The translations under genes were made by a program, and so were the position numbers. The notes under the pieces are model-generated. The model was not told the DNA's origin and made no database searches. It saw only the letters and a program-made list of their open reading frames with translations. Of a stretch of DNA of 64,000 nucleotides, positions 45,732-58,303 are shown one piece after another. This stretch comes from Cryptomeria japonica (Eukaryota; Streptophyta; Pinopsida; Cupressales; Cupressaceae): positions 374,869,392 through 374,933,391 of the forward strand of contig NC_081415.1 in assembly GCF_030272615.1 (NCBI RefSeq), written 5' to 3'. The first letter of the stretch is position 1; every line of letters begins with the position of its first letter.

Positions 45732-48700
45732 CATCACTCCATTGTTCTCATGAGGTATATAGAAGCATCAACAACATTAACTTCAAAACCCATAACCATA
45801 ACGCAACTGTGAAGTAATCCTCTACAAAACAACACAATACACTAGTCAAAACAATAATCAAACCAATTGCACCCATCCAACCGATAAACACATACAATTG
45901 AGAATAGAACGCATATCAATATCTAATCCATCCAATCATCCATACCTCGAAGGTATACAACATCAACAAAATCATGCCACCAACATAACCAACCCAAAAA
46001 TTGCAACCTCAAGCTCCATGTGCAAACCAATAAATGAAGACCAAACACATTTAGGATCTCCCACTGCATGGGTAATGCCGAATATAAAAGGATCCAAGGC
46101 ACACCAAGTCTACCTTGCACAACACATAAAGAGTGTAACCATGTAGAACCAAGGACCATCCACAAAGATATGCACATCCTATAAACAAATTTTCTGCAAG
46201 AAATATCTCTCAACAAGTCTCCATAGCTCTCCCATGTTCTCCACATTTGATAAAATAAAGAGATACAAGAATCTCCATGTATCACCCAAGTGAAAACATA
46301 TGACCACACACTAGTAATGACTATAGCTCCACATAGAACCTTACATCCAATGTCATGTGAATCCAAATCTCTAGGAAGATCACTAAAACCAAAGAGAGAA
46401 ACTGCAAACCATAAACATGTAGCATGTCCTTCTACAAACACCTAGAAGTGTTGGTTATACCAAGTAAGATCTCCTTTACAACCCCAAGGGAAATGTCATA
46501 ACAACATCCAAACTTGTTCATACTCAAAAGATTAAACATAACATATATACCATGTATCTACGTGGATGTAAGCCTCTCAAAGAAGATCAAACTACTCCAT
46601 TTCCCATTTCAGGAAATCAATGCACCACCAATCCCTATGATCATTATAAATGAAAACACATCTCAAGGAGATAACCATGCTATCCATCTCTCACAATGAA
46701 TCCTCGAAAACCATCAAACCATAGCTCAAGATCCATGAAGATGAAAGAAAAGCATAAAGAACTCGAGAGAAACAATAGGCAATACCTCTCAAGTGATAAA
46801 CTCTCGAGAAGACCAAGAGTGGGGAATGAGAATGCTCCTCCAAGATTTCCAAGTCATCTTGACTCATCCAAGAACAATCTCCTCATAGTTCTTTGTTGAA
46901 TTCACATCCAACCAGGTGTAGGCTCCTAAGGCTTTTAGCTAAAATATCATTAAAAGTAACCATCTCAACACATACCGCTCATCTTAAGAGAACTATAACC
47001 TCACCTAAGTTTCCATGTATCCATGAGTACCAATGAAAGATCAATCCATGTCAAGCTCCATATGCATCTGTACACTCCCATGAAGTTCAAAGTCATATGA
47101 CCAATGTACCCAATACAAAGAGAACTCACTAGACCACTGTCAAAGCTCCAATCTATAGTGTCAAGAACCCATCATGACATCGTGATCTTACCATCCCCTC
47201 CTAGGAGATTACATGCTCCAAGTGAACATACCATGGTCTCAAGAGCAATGTATCATGCCAAACTATAATGTGCAATCAAGAGTATACCATAACATAACAC
47301 CAACATACTTTAAACCAACATCACTTGTCAAGCACCACCAACACCTCAAACTAAAGAATCTAAGAGCCCTCCATGGCTCCAAGATCTTACACATACTCAT
47401 ATAATGTTCATGAAAAGGTGAAGGAACCCTTCTACAATGACAAGATCTAAGAGTCCCTCCAAACCATCTGCATCACTAAAGAAGATCATCCATCACCAAA
47501 TGATGAATACACAATCATGGTTAAATCTCCCACTAAAATTTGACATTGAGATCTCAAAGCATGTGACACACCATCTCCCAAATTTGAAAATATCCAAGTC
47601 CACATACACACAAGTGTACTACTAATCACACCAAGTGAAACCAAGATCTCCAAACCAAGAAAATACACCATGCTACAAAACCCCATATTAGACTATTTAA
47701 TTACTCACTTAACATCCATCCTCTCATCTCAAATAAATCACATCAGTGCACAAGTGACCATAGAAAAGCCCACTAACAAGTTTGCATAAACATTGAATCA
47801 AACCTCGTGGTTATAGACAATCCACATCAGAGTTATCCCATTGCAACTAAATAGGTGATCAATCCACACAACTACATAACTTATAGATCCAATCATTGCA
47901 ACATGTAAACCCACTATCACATTAGTAACATGCAAACTGAGATCTCAAAGAGAATAATTATGCAGACAACATGACTCAAGCACCATTTCAAGAACCATAG
48001 TCTAGGAATCCAAAAAGCATGTCCATAAAAATGTTGGGTGACTAATCACATACCAACATACCCATGCAAAGAAATCATTACACCTCTTCTCACCATGCAC
48101 CAAGCATGCATGCATAACTGCAACTATCTTATTTGGTAACATCGCAAAGGAAAAAAGGTCTATAAAATAGCTCCTCTATAGCTCCACAAAATCAAAAGTT
48201 TTCTTGACCATGTAAAAGTTGCAAAACCATTATGTTTGAGAACACCCATGCATGCTCATACGGAATCTACATCTAGAAGACTCAAAAGTTTGAAAAAATA
48301 CCAAACAAATTTAAGGAAAGCATTACCATAGATTTTTAAGGGAAATCTATAAACCCCTCATATCCAAGGAACATGAATTCAAGCCATACAAGTACAACCA
48401 TCCATAAGGAAAAAGCAGATCAGGAACCCCATGCCCATTTTTAGGGCAACACATGCATTCAAGGGAGGTAGGCTATTCCTGAAGCTTCCATATCATCAAA
48501 TGACCAACTCCATAGCCTCCATGCATTCAAGGAAACAAAAGTAGCACCTTTCAATACTAAGAAAAAGAAAAGTCCAAACATAAGCACATCACTCCATAGT
48601 TGAAACACCTGAATCTTATCCATATTACCAGGGAGCCTCTCACAAACACCCAATATGAAAACTTTGTCGCAATCAACCACAAAGTGTAAAAAGAACACCC

Positions 48701-49046
48701 AATGCATAAAGAACTATTATGCTATTAAACATGGGCTTCATATCAACATCATTTCAATGTGACCAACTCCATTTTCTCTGTCTTCACCATCCTTCAAACT
48801 ATGTGTTGTTTCCTAGAAACTAAAGCAATTGCAAGACTTACTCACCAAAGTATCAATCTTCAATTGATTCCTTCAGATTCCCTCAATCTTGCTAGGCTAA
48901 GAAATCTTCATAGAAGAAATACCTAGAACCTAAAATACCAAGGATCTTCACATGCATTAACATGCATACAACATGCAAGTACATGCAACCCACAAAAAGC
49001 ACATGCAAGCAACCTGCAAATCTTGGAACAAAGCTTTGATACCAAA
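45732..49046 (-). other. Internal region of element B
   Basis: The interior of B resumes after copia C; its other piece is 38279-38581. The part 45890-48205 is the block shared with element A. The rest, 48206-49046, lies where A has its gag but shows no gag motif I can recognise. On the minus strand a 172-codon frame (45923-46441) is Trp/Leu/Cys-rich with no known domain; its relative in A is shorter and shifted, so I do not call it a gene. Confidence 0.7.
49033..49044 (-). promoter_or_regulatory. Primer binding site of element B
   Basis: Minus strand TGGTATCAAAGC, two bases from the LTR edge; a variant of the initiator Met tRNA site. Confidence 0.85.
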
Positions 49047-50046
49047 TGAAGGAAAAATGAGCATCATAGAAAAGCATTTGAGATCAGTATGTGCATCCAA
49101 CATCCAATACAAATGCACACTACTATGTCATAAAGTGTAATTAAGCATAATTTATTTTCCACGTTAACCCTTAGAGGAAAGTGAACTCAATTTTAGATAT
49201 TCCCAAATCAAGTAGTTTTAACAACATACATACAGTTTATTTAACATTATAGAATTATATTTAATAGAAAGATGAAACCAAAGAATAAGTACAAAAAATT
49301 TATGTGGTGAAAACCATTTTGAGTAAAAAAATCCACACTCCAAAACCACAGTTTCATTGTATTATTCAACAACAAAAATACAATTAGAATACAATCTTTA
49401 GGCTGTAATACTTGACATGGACATTTACATCCAACTCCAACCTACTGAAAATCTAGCGGCATAACCCCTATAAAATGAACTCCTCTCTTACAACTCCTCT
49501 ATCAATTCTTATATTTATAGAACTTACAATGCAAAAACAACAATCCCCCAAAAGCGTCCACATTCAATGTATCTGGGAATGTAATTATAAACTTCCTTTT
49601 GCATAACTCTTGCATCAATAATTATACAAATATTATTTATTCCACAAATACAAGTCATCCAAGATGAGATAAACAAACCTTTTCCTAATTTAAAACTTTT
49701 CAATGTACTCCAAGTCTAGCTAGGTGGAAGATTTGATCCCATTGAGAATCTTTTCAAATCAATGCTCAAAGATAGGACAAAGCAACTGCCACATGTCGCT
49801 TGGAGGGAATTTTGAAGAGCTCCCAAGCATTTCTCTTCTTCAAAGTTCCCTTCTTGTGACAAGTTTCACAATTTCCCTCTCTCCTCAAAGCTTATTGCAC
49901 CCAATTTGCCATCAGGCCCCCCAATTAAGTTTTGCACTTTGGAAACAATATATTCCATTAAACAAATAAAATTAGCACATAGGACCATTCTGTAAATTAA
50001 ATAATATCCTTGGGACTCCTAGGGTTGAGGAACCCTAATCCCAACA
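49047..50046 (-). repeat. 5' LTR of element B (uninterrupted)
   Basis: 1000 bp, on the minus strand TGTTGGGATTAGGG...CTTCA. It shows the empty site for element A: the counterpart of the A junction reads 'cccaaatcaagtag' near 49202. Confidence 0.9.
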
Positions 50047-50164
50047 TCCTCCTCCAAACACTATATAAGAAGATGATTCTCATTGTAACATGTATCTAGC
50101 TATCTAATAGACTATCAAAATATTGGGTTCTTTAAAAATCATGAAGGAATTTGTGTGTTTGTGT

Positions 50165-53100
50165 TTCAATGGCACAACTAGTTTATTCATATTGGAACTT
50201 GTATATGAAATTGAAACAAGGTTTTTAGAAGTTTGTAGAATTTTCAATTTATTTTTTTGGAAGCTATGACAAAGGTTTGTTGGGTATTTAAAAAGATTTT
50301 TGTTGAAAAATCACGGTAATCAACATGGAATCATTTCCCAACAAGGGCATGCTGAATGACGATAAGGTTTAAATATAGAATTGTAGATGGAGTTTTTCAT
50401 GATTGCTTGCAAGAATTGTGACTTTGATTTTTTTCTAGAGTTTGTCGGTGACTACGAAATTTATGAGCTATATTTCATGACTAGATTTTTCAAAGAAATG
50501 ATTAAGACTCATCGCATAGATGCATAAAATTTTTTAATAGCTAATATCTAAATTTAACATCTCAAAGGCTAGGGTTTCTAGAAAATTATTTGTAACCCAT
50601 ACCTAAGGCTCATGTGCAACACAACTATTCTCAATCATTCTACAAATAAAAAATCTTTATCCTACCTCAAGAAACATGATTCAAACTATTATTTTAATAT
50701 AGAAATGAAAAGATTTATTGAAGATTGTATTAAGGATAATTTATGTAAAAAATGATTGTCACTAGATTTCCAAAGTGCTTGTTGGAGTTTGGAGTTATTT
50801 TTTGTTGAAATTTTATCATAATTAAAATGCAATCATGTCATAACTAGGGTATGTATAAATGCAATAGGGTTTACATAGAGTCCTTGGTAGACTTTGAATT
50901 GTGACAATCACTCTCTACTAGGGTTTATTTTTTATTGAAGGTAAAACAAGTTTTGAAGGGACTCAAAACATTGTACATACATAATTTTTTTGATCTAAAA
51001 CTCACTTACAACACCTCCCACCATCTACTGCAATATTTGTTTCCACTTCAATAAGAAACAACTCTATCTCAATAGAACTAGCAGAGGAAAACCAAAGAAG
51101 GAAATGTTGGAAATCATCACATCCTACCACAACACTCTCCACCTCAAAAGGGGAAACAAAAAAAGGATCAACCCAAAAAAAAGAGAGTAAGAACTCCCTT
51201 GAAGTAGTACCAAATATTTGGAGCACTGAAATAGTCATTCAATAATCCCAACCAAAACCAAACAACAAAAACAGGCACTAAAAACTTACCAACCATGAAA
51301 ACCCCCATCATAACATAAGAGCAGATACAAACTAGGGGAAAAAAACTTCTAGCCGACACCATCAAAAGTAGAAAATGGGAATAAAAAAGGAATGAAAAAA
51401 TAATAGCAAACCTATCCTTGCAAAACCATAGAGTAGGAAAAATCCACCCAAAAAAATCCAAAGTTTGTCATTATCAGAATAAGAAACAAAAACTTCAGAT
51501 CTGGAGTAAACATCCAAAAATGTGACCTCAAGAGCCAAAAGAATAGTTCACCAGCTGAAAGAGGGGAGCACAAGGACAACCATGCGGAAAACTAGAAGAA
51601 AATCGACCAAAAATTGGTCAAAACACGAAAACAAGCTAATTGAAGAGTTGACTAGTGAGAGGAGGACATCACACCATCTCAACCCAACCCTCAACAATAG
51701 TGACACAAAGAAGGATAAGCTCATAAATAAAGAAAGACAATGGCAAACAAAAATCCAAAAGATTACAACACCCTAACATACATCAAACCCTTTAATAGCC
51801 TCAACAAAAACAACACCGAGAGAAAAATTCCCAATAAATCCCCCTTCATCTACTTCATCACTATCCTCCTTTGCATCTAAAACCCTCACACCACTTCCAC
51901 CACTCCCACTACTCCATCTCCCCACACTCCCCTTCTCACTTACACTCACTCTCTCGTTTCCACACTCGCTCACTCTTCCATTTCGTGTGTTTCCACACCT
52001 TGCTAGGGTTTGTTGGTGAAAGTCACAATTAAGTTTTTTTGAGCTAGATTTCATGACTATATTATTCAAAAGCAAATGTTCGGCCTCATCAAATCCATGG
52101 GGAACATACAAATGCATGCAAGTTTATAACAATTTATCTATACTTTATCAAACCTAATGGTGAGGGTTTGTAGAAGATTATTTATAACCTATAGCTAGGA
52201 CTCATGTGCAACACAACTATTCTCAATCATTAGAACACTCTTGTGAGAGAAAGAATTTGATATTAAAAAGAAAGCTCTATAAAAATAACAAATCTTTATT
52301 TTACCTCAAGATAACATGAATCAAACTATTATTTTCATACAAAAATGAAAGATTAATTAAAGCTATAAATGGAGATGGTTTATGTTAAGGAATTACTTTA
52401 TCACTAGTTACCATGAAGTGAGCAAAGTCATTTATATCTAATCTATGAGTAAATACAAATCTAATTCTAATAGAAGTAAAAGTACAAATAGCAAGAAACT
52501 TGGCATGAGACAAGGAAGCTCTCAATGTTAGACATAAGCGCATAACACAGATGTAAGGAACTAGTTTAGTCGGTCTTATTTTGATGGCACAACTAGTTTA
52601 GTCACAATGTAACTCGTTTATGAAATTTTAGTAAGGTTTTCAATCTGTTTTATACAAGTTGTAACAAAGGTTTTTTGGGCATTTTGGAGTAGTTTTTTGT
52701 TGAACAATCATGATAATCAACATGGAACTGTGTCCCAAATAGTGTTTGTTGAATAGCATGGGATTTATATATAATTGCGGGTGAAATTTTCAACGATTGT
52801 CTGCAAGATTTGTGAGTATCATTCTATGCTAGGGTTTGTTGGTGAAAGTCACAACTAAGTTTTTTGTGAGATATATTTTATTACTATAGTTTTCAAAGCA
52901 ATGGTTAAGCCTCATAAAATCTATGGGCAATGCATAGATACATATAATGTTTTAACTATTTATCACTAATTTTATAAAACCTAATGGCTAGGGTTTTTAT
53001 AAGATTATTTGCAGCCCATAGCGAGAGTTCATGTGCAACACAACTATGTGCAATTATTGGAATACTGTTGTAAGATACACAATTTGATACCTAAAAAGAA

Positions 53101-53985
53101 AGTATTATATAAATAACTAATCTTTATTTTACCTCAAGATAATATAAATCAAATTATTTTTTAATATATAAATGAAACGATTTATTAAAAATTATAATAG
53201 AGAGGATTTATGTTAAAGAAATAACTTCATCACTAGATTTTCGAAGTGTTTGTTAGAGTTTTTTGGATTTGTTTTTTGTTGAAAACTCGTGATAATCAAT
53301 ATGGATCCATGGAACAACTAGGCTATGTTGGCTAGAAATAGGATTTGTATATAGTTATGGGAGGATTTTTCAATAAATGTTTACAAGATTTGTGACTATT
53401 ATTTTGTGCTAGGGTTTGTCAGTGAAAGTCATGACTAAAACTTTTTTTTGAGCTAGATTTCACGACTGGATTTTTCAATGCAATAGTTAGACCTCATCAA
53501 ATCCATGGACAATGCACAAATGCATGCAATTTTTAATATTTCATCTTTAATTTAATAAAACCCAATGGCTAGGTTTGTTCAAGATTATTTGTAACCCATA
53601 GCTAGGGCTCATGTGCAACACATTTATGCTCAATCATTAGAGCACTATTGTAAGATAAAGAATTTGATACAAAATTAGAGTGTTCTATAAATAACAAATC
53701 TTTATTTTACCTCAAGGTAACATGAATCAAACTATTGTTTTAACACAAAAATAAAAAAGATTTTTTAAAGACCATAGTAGAGATGAGTTATGTTAAAGAA
53801 ATAAATTTATTACTATTTACTATGAAGTGAATAAAGAAACAAACTCATTTATATCTAATCTATGAGTAAATAAAAATTCAGTTTTAACATAAAGTAAAGT
53901 TCAATAGTAAGGAACTCGGTATGACATGAGGAAGCTCTCAATGTTAGATGTAAGCATGTAATATAGATGTTTATGTGTCATGCAT
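50165..53985 (+). repeat. Higher-order tandem repeat: two 1.4-kb units of two subunits
   Basis: Unit X (50165-52560, including a 1.09-kb insertion) and unit Y (52568-53985). Both open with 'atggcacaactagttta' and close with 'catttatatctaatctatga', then 'gaagctctcaatgttaga'. Within each, two roughly 600-bp subunits repeat 'ttttttgttgaa', 'ctagggtttgt', 'ctcatgtgcaacac' and 'aatctttattttacctcaag'. The phrase ATGTGCAACAC falls at about 50612, 52204, 53031 and 53611. No coding sequence was recognised. Confidence 0.85.
50927..52002 (-). mobile_element. Retrotransposed insert of unknown family, 9-bp TSD
   Basis: CTAGGGTTT lies at both edges (50918-50926 and 52003-52011), and the host repeat resumes in register after it. 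In minus orientation the insert ends with 'ttcaataaaaaat', an A-rich tail, so LINE-type insertion is likely. Near its 5' end a short frame has SGSGGSGVRVLDAKEDSDEV. No terminal inverted repeats are seen. It could be a SINE-like element, a LINE 5' piece or a processed pseudogene. Confidence 0.6.
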
Positions 53986-54947
53986 TTGTCCTTACACATT
54001 TGGGTCAAAATTTATTATAATTTTCATCCCAAGTGCTAGAGATTGTTTGACCTAAACATATGAAATCATGAAAAATGTTGATAGTTATTTAGGAGCTTTC
54101 CTCAGTCAAACCCTCATTTTGATGTTTCAACCTCCATGGTTATCCATAAATAAAGATGATAAAAACAATCAAATGATAAACGATAACTTTTGAATCCTAG
54201 CCATATTAGGGATTCAAAAGCAATGATAAATATATAAAATGTAGATATTTTGTCAACCCTTCTTGAGACTTTGAATTGATTTGAAACTGTCAAGTACATT
54301 GTGGAAGCTTGAGTTGTAGTATGCAAGATCACTGAACCTTTGAATTCTTGTTATAAGAAAGTTGCATTGGTTGTGCAAATTTTAGCAAAGTTTTCCCCTA
54401 GATAGAGAGGTTTTTACTTTCTTGAGAGTGTGAAACATTCCCTAGACAAATGAGGATAAGGGAGAGTTTTGTTTGCTTGAATGAGTGTTAGAAGGTACTA
54501 GTTTCGTGTTTAGGTGTTATCACACACATCACAAATGACTCATGTGGTAGATGCAATTTTGAATCTCAAAAATTCTCTAGATGCTAGTGCAATGGATGAA
54601 CATCCATGCGAGCACTATAGTCTATGAGAATATTACTAATCTTCAAACCATATGTTGCTAATCTAAGTAGGTGCAAAATATGAGTGTGAAAGTCCAACAG
54701 TGTGTAATTTTTCACACTACATTTTGCCCCCACTTAACCGAGCTAATTACACAAAGGAATAAGCTACATTAAAGTAGATAATAAAATAGACAAAATTATG
54801 TAAAATTAATATGCTTTGAAAAAGGATCTATAGAATACATAGAGATTGATCAGGCTATGCAATGATGCCTCCAAGTTCAACTTTAGTGAAATTTTACAAT
54901 ATTCAATGTGATCTTGTAAGTGTTTATTGTTTGCATTTTTTTAAAAT
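53986..54947. other. No recognised feature
   Basis: AT-rich intergenic DNA with short ORFs only. Confidence 0.4.
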
Positions 54948-55956
54948 ATCCTACAAAATCAAAATGTGTTAGTTTTCTTGAAATCATAAGAAGCTACTAT
55001 GGAGAGAAGAAGGTTACAAAGAGTAATTTTGGATGAAAATTTAATAAAAGAGGGTGAATATGTGTCACTTTGTATTTTTGCCACCTTGTAGGGGAAAAAA
55101 TAGGATGGTTAATTTGCCCATATAAAAAATTAGACAAAAAAATTATATAATTATTTAATATATAAAAGATTAGATTTTTATTTTATTCATTTTTACTATC
55201 GAGCAAGGATATTTTTGTAGAGTTGATAGTGATTTATAGTGAAAATGACTTACAAACAAGATCTTTGACCACCCAAGATCGATAAACTCAAGTCAAGGGT
55301 CGATTAGGGTGTGTGCTATTTGAGGTATGCAAAAAATATTTATTGTTCTTTTATTTTTTGCTAGTTTAGGCCCTGATGTACCCCAAGACACGTGCCAATT
55401 TTTAATGGACACACTACAATCTAGCCAATACACGGGTGTCCAAAATTCATGCACATTGGTGTCTAGACTCTAGACGATGTGCTACTATCCATCCAAGGCA
55501 TGAGTGTCCTAACAAAAAATATCTTTTTCTTATTAGAGTGTTAGAATGCTTAGAATACTAATATTAGCATAACAAAAAAATGTTTTGATGATTTATGCCC
55601 TTTCCCACTATGCACGAGCATGGTAGAGTTGTCGTGCTTTCTCTATTGTGGAGTTGACTTGAGCATCTCACGACAATGAAGTAGACTTTTCTTAGGTACG
55701 TTGGAATCTACTAGGCTTTTCTATTACTATAAATGTGCTCCCACCTAGTCTTGTCGATGGCACTTATGGAGAGATGGGACACAAATACATTTACCTTTCA
55801 TCTCCTAAAAGTGGAGGCGATTATGACCCTAGTAGACATATCAAATGTTTGGACAACTAGTTTGTGGCTAGAGAGTGACCATTAACGAGGATAGATTCTT
55901 GTAGGGAATACATTAGGGCCAATGTTATGCACTTGGTAGGGTCATCATCACTAATA
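54948..55956 (+). repeat. 1.01-kb tandem duplication, unit 1
   Basis: It matches 55957-56968 along its whole length, offset 1009-1012 bp, from 'atcctacaaaatcaaaatg' to 'gtcatcatcactaata', with only scattered differences. Non-coding. Confidence 0.95.
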
Positions 55957-56968
55957 ATCCTACAAAATCAAAATGTGTTAGTTTTCTTGAAATCATAATA
56001 AGCTACCATGGAGAGACAAAGGTTACAAAGAGTAATTTTGGAAGAAAATTTAATAAAAAAGGGTGAATATGTGTCACTTCATATTTTTGCCACCTTGTAG
56101 AGGAAAAAATAGGAAGGTTAATTTGCCCATATAAAAAATTAGACAAAAAAAATATAAAATTCTTTAATATATAAAAGATTATATTTTTATTTTTTTCATT
56201 TTTACTATCGAAAAAGGATATTTGTGTACAGTTGATAGTGACTTCTAGTGAAAATTATTTACAAACAAGATCTTTGGCCACCCAAGATCGATAAAATCAA
56301 ATCAAGGGGCAATTAGGGTGTGTGCTATTTGAGGTATGCAAAAAATTCTTTATTTTTCTTTTATTTTTTGCTAGTTTAGGCCTTGATGTACCCCAAGACA
56401 TGTGTCAATTTTTAATGGACACACTACAATCTGACCAATACACGAGTGTCCAAACTTCATGCACATTGGTGTCTAGACTCTAGACGATGTGCTATTGTCC
56501 ATCCAAGGCACGAGTGTCCTAACAAAAAATATATTTTTCTTGTTAGAGTGTTAGAATGCTTAGAATACTAATATTAGCATAACAAAATAATGTTTTGATG
56601 ATTTTTGCCCTTTCCCACCATGCACGAGCATGGTAGAGTTGTCGTGCTTTCTCTATTGTGGAGTTGACTTGATCATCTCATGACAATGAAGTAGACTTTT
56701 CTTAGGTACGTTGAAATCTACTAGGCTTGTCTATTATTATAAATGCGCTTCCACCTAGTCTTGTCAATGACACTTATAGAGATATGGGACACAAATACAT
56801 TTACCTTTCATCTCCTAAAAGTGGAGACGATTATGACCCTAGTAGATATATATCAAATGTTGGGACAACTAGTTTGTGGGTAGAGAGTGACCATTGACGA
56901 GGATAGATTCTTGTAGGCAATACATGAGGGCCAATGTTATGCACTTGGTAGGGTCATCATCACTAATA
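55957..56968 (+). repeat. 1.01-kb tandem duplication, unit 2
   Basis: Second copy, head to tail and directly abutting. Differences are mostly single transitions and 1-3 base indels. Confidence 0.95.
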
Positions 56969-58303
56969 CCATTGAATAGATTTACATGAGATGATTATAG
57001 AAAATATCAATCCCCATCTCATTGGTGAGGAGGATAATAATAGTCACCATGGCCATGAGATTAGCCATAGATGACTAAGGCACACACTTTCATGGGGGCC
57101 TCATGCATACAATCAAAGCCATGAAGGAGAGGGAGACTATTTTTGCATGGGATCCAAGCATTGGTGTCCACTTATACCATGGTCTTAGGAGATTTGTGTA
57201 CTAGAAGGGTTCAAAGACTCATGATATGCACCTTGTTGTACGCATGGGGCCTTTTTGTAATATCCCTCAGAAATTATTCAAATAGGTCTAAAATATTTTT
57301 TAAAAATCCTTCAATTTTATCTTTTCCCCAAAATCTGAAACTACATCAAACATTGCCAAAGGATTTGAATGAACAATCACAACTAAAAAAAATATAACTT
57401 CACACAACTGATATATAATTAATTGATCAAATTTGCAGAAAGGAATAACACTTTATTTTCTATTAAAACCTGATTTTATACATCAAAGAAAATTTTGCAA
57501 CATTCATTCAAATTTTAAAGAAAAATAGGGTTCTAACAATGTGCACTCGATGTCACCAAAATACATAGAAGACTCAATGAAACCCTTCCAAACTTACACC
57601 AAATTACATTGATTTGTGAATAGAGGAAAATACAAAAAATTAGCAGCTACCAAACCACCAATAAACTTCTACAACACAAAATAATCAAAATAGCACTATA
57701 AACTACTCCACAAACACACGTAAGCCAAAACTCAAGAAACTATTGGAATTGTTGAATCTTTAAGCACAATGATAATCTTTAAATGATATTATACTATGTT
57801 ATTCCTTGACTACCATCCTTAGAACACCTGGGAATCCTATGACTCATGTCCTTAGATCTCCTGGAAACTTTTGAACATCCTATTCTATGGTTTCTTTCTC
57901 CATTCCCTTATTAGCTAGTGAAGAATTGCAATTTGAAGCTCAAATTGAATAGCCAAATTCTATATGCCCTCCCAATGCCCAATTTTTTTAATATATGAAA
58001 ACTAAATTTAAAATTAGGTGCCCAAATCCCACTTCTTAAAATGAAGGAAACACACATAATGGAATGATCATTTTTGACAACTTTCATTTGAAAACCACTA
58101 GTTGTCAAAATTGCCTAAGGATGCCAAGGAAACTTCTAAGAACCCAAGCCCACCAAATGAGGAAATTAATTTAACATCTATTTGTTCGATGAATATGGAT
58201 TTGCATCAAAACAAGCAAATTATTAAATTAATATTTTTCCCAAGTTGTCTCATGATCTTCACTTACTATTTCTAGATAATGGGAACTTATTATTATTTTT
58301 AGT
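56969..58303. other. AT-rich DNA, possible LTR start at 57256
   Basis: TGTAATATCCCTCAG at 57256 resembles the TGTAAT(G/A)TCCC starts of gypsy LTRs. No matching end, primer site or second copy is visible, so I leave it as a possibility. Confidence 0.3.

Larger units (their letters stand above)
31331..50046 (-). mobile_element. LTR retrotransposon family B, non-autonomous, split by two insertions
   Basis: Its LTRs are 31331-31493 plus 37440-38278 (3' LTR, about 1002 bp once the insertion is removed) and 49047-50046 (5' LTR, 1000 bp). Edges read TGAAGG...CCCAACA on the + strand. A primer site TGGTATCAAAGC (minus strand, 49033-49044) adjoins the 5' LTR two bases away. Flanks are TCCTT and TCCTC, one mismatch. 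Removing elements A and C leaves about 5.6 kb. Its internal DNA shows no gag or pol, so it relied on another element's enzymes. Confidence 0.85.

Noticed and set aside
45923-46441. 172-codon minus-strand ORF in element B
   Set aside because: The homologous segment in element A is shorter and frameshifted; differences are mostly transitions without third-position bias by eye; no known domain.
51773-52117. 114-codon minus-strand ORF as a host gene
   Set aside because: It crosses the edge of a retrotransposed insert (TSD at 52003), so the frame is chimeric.
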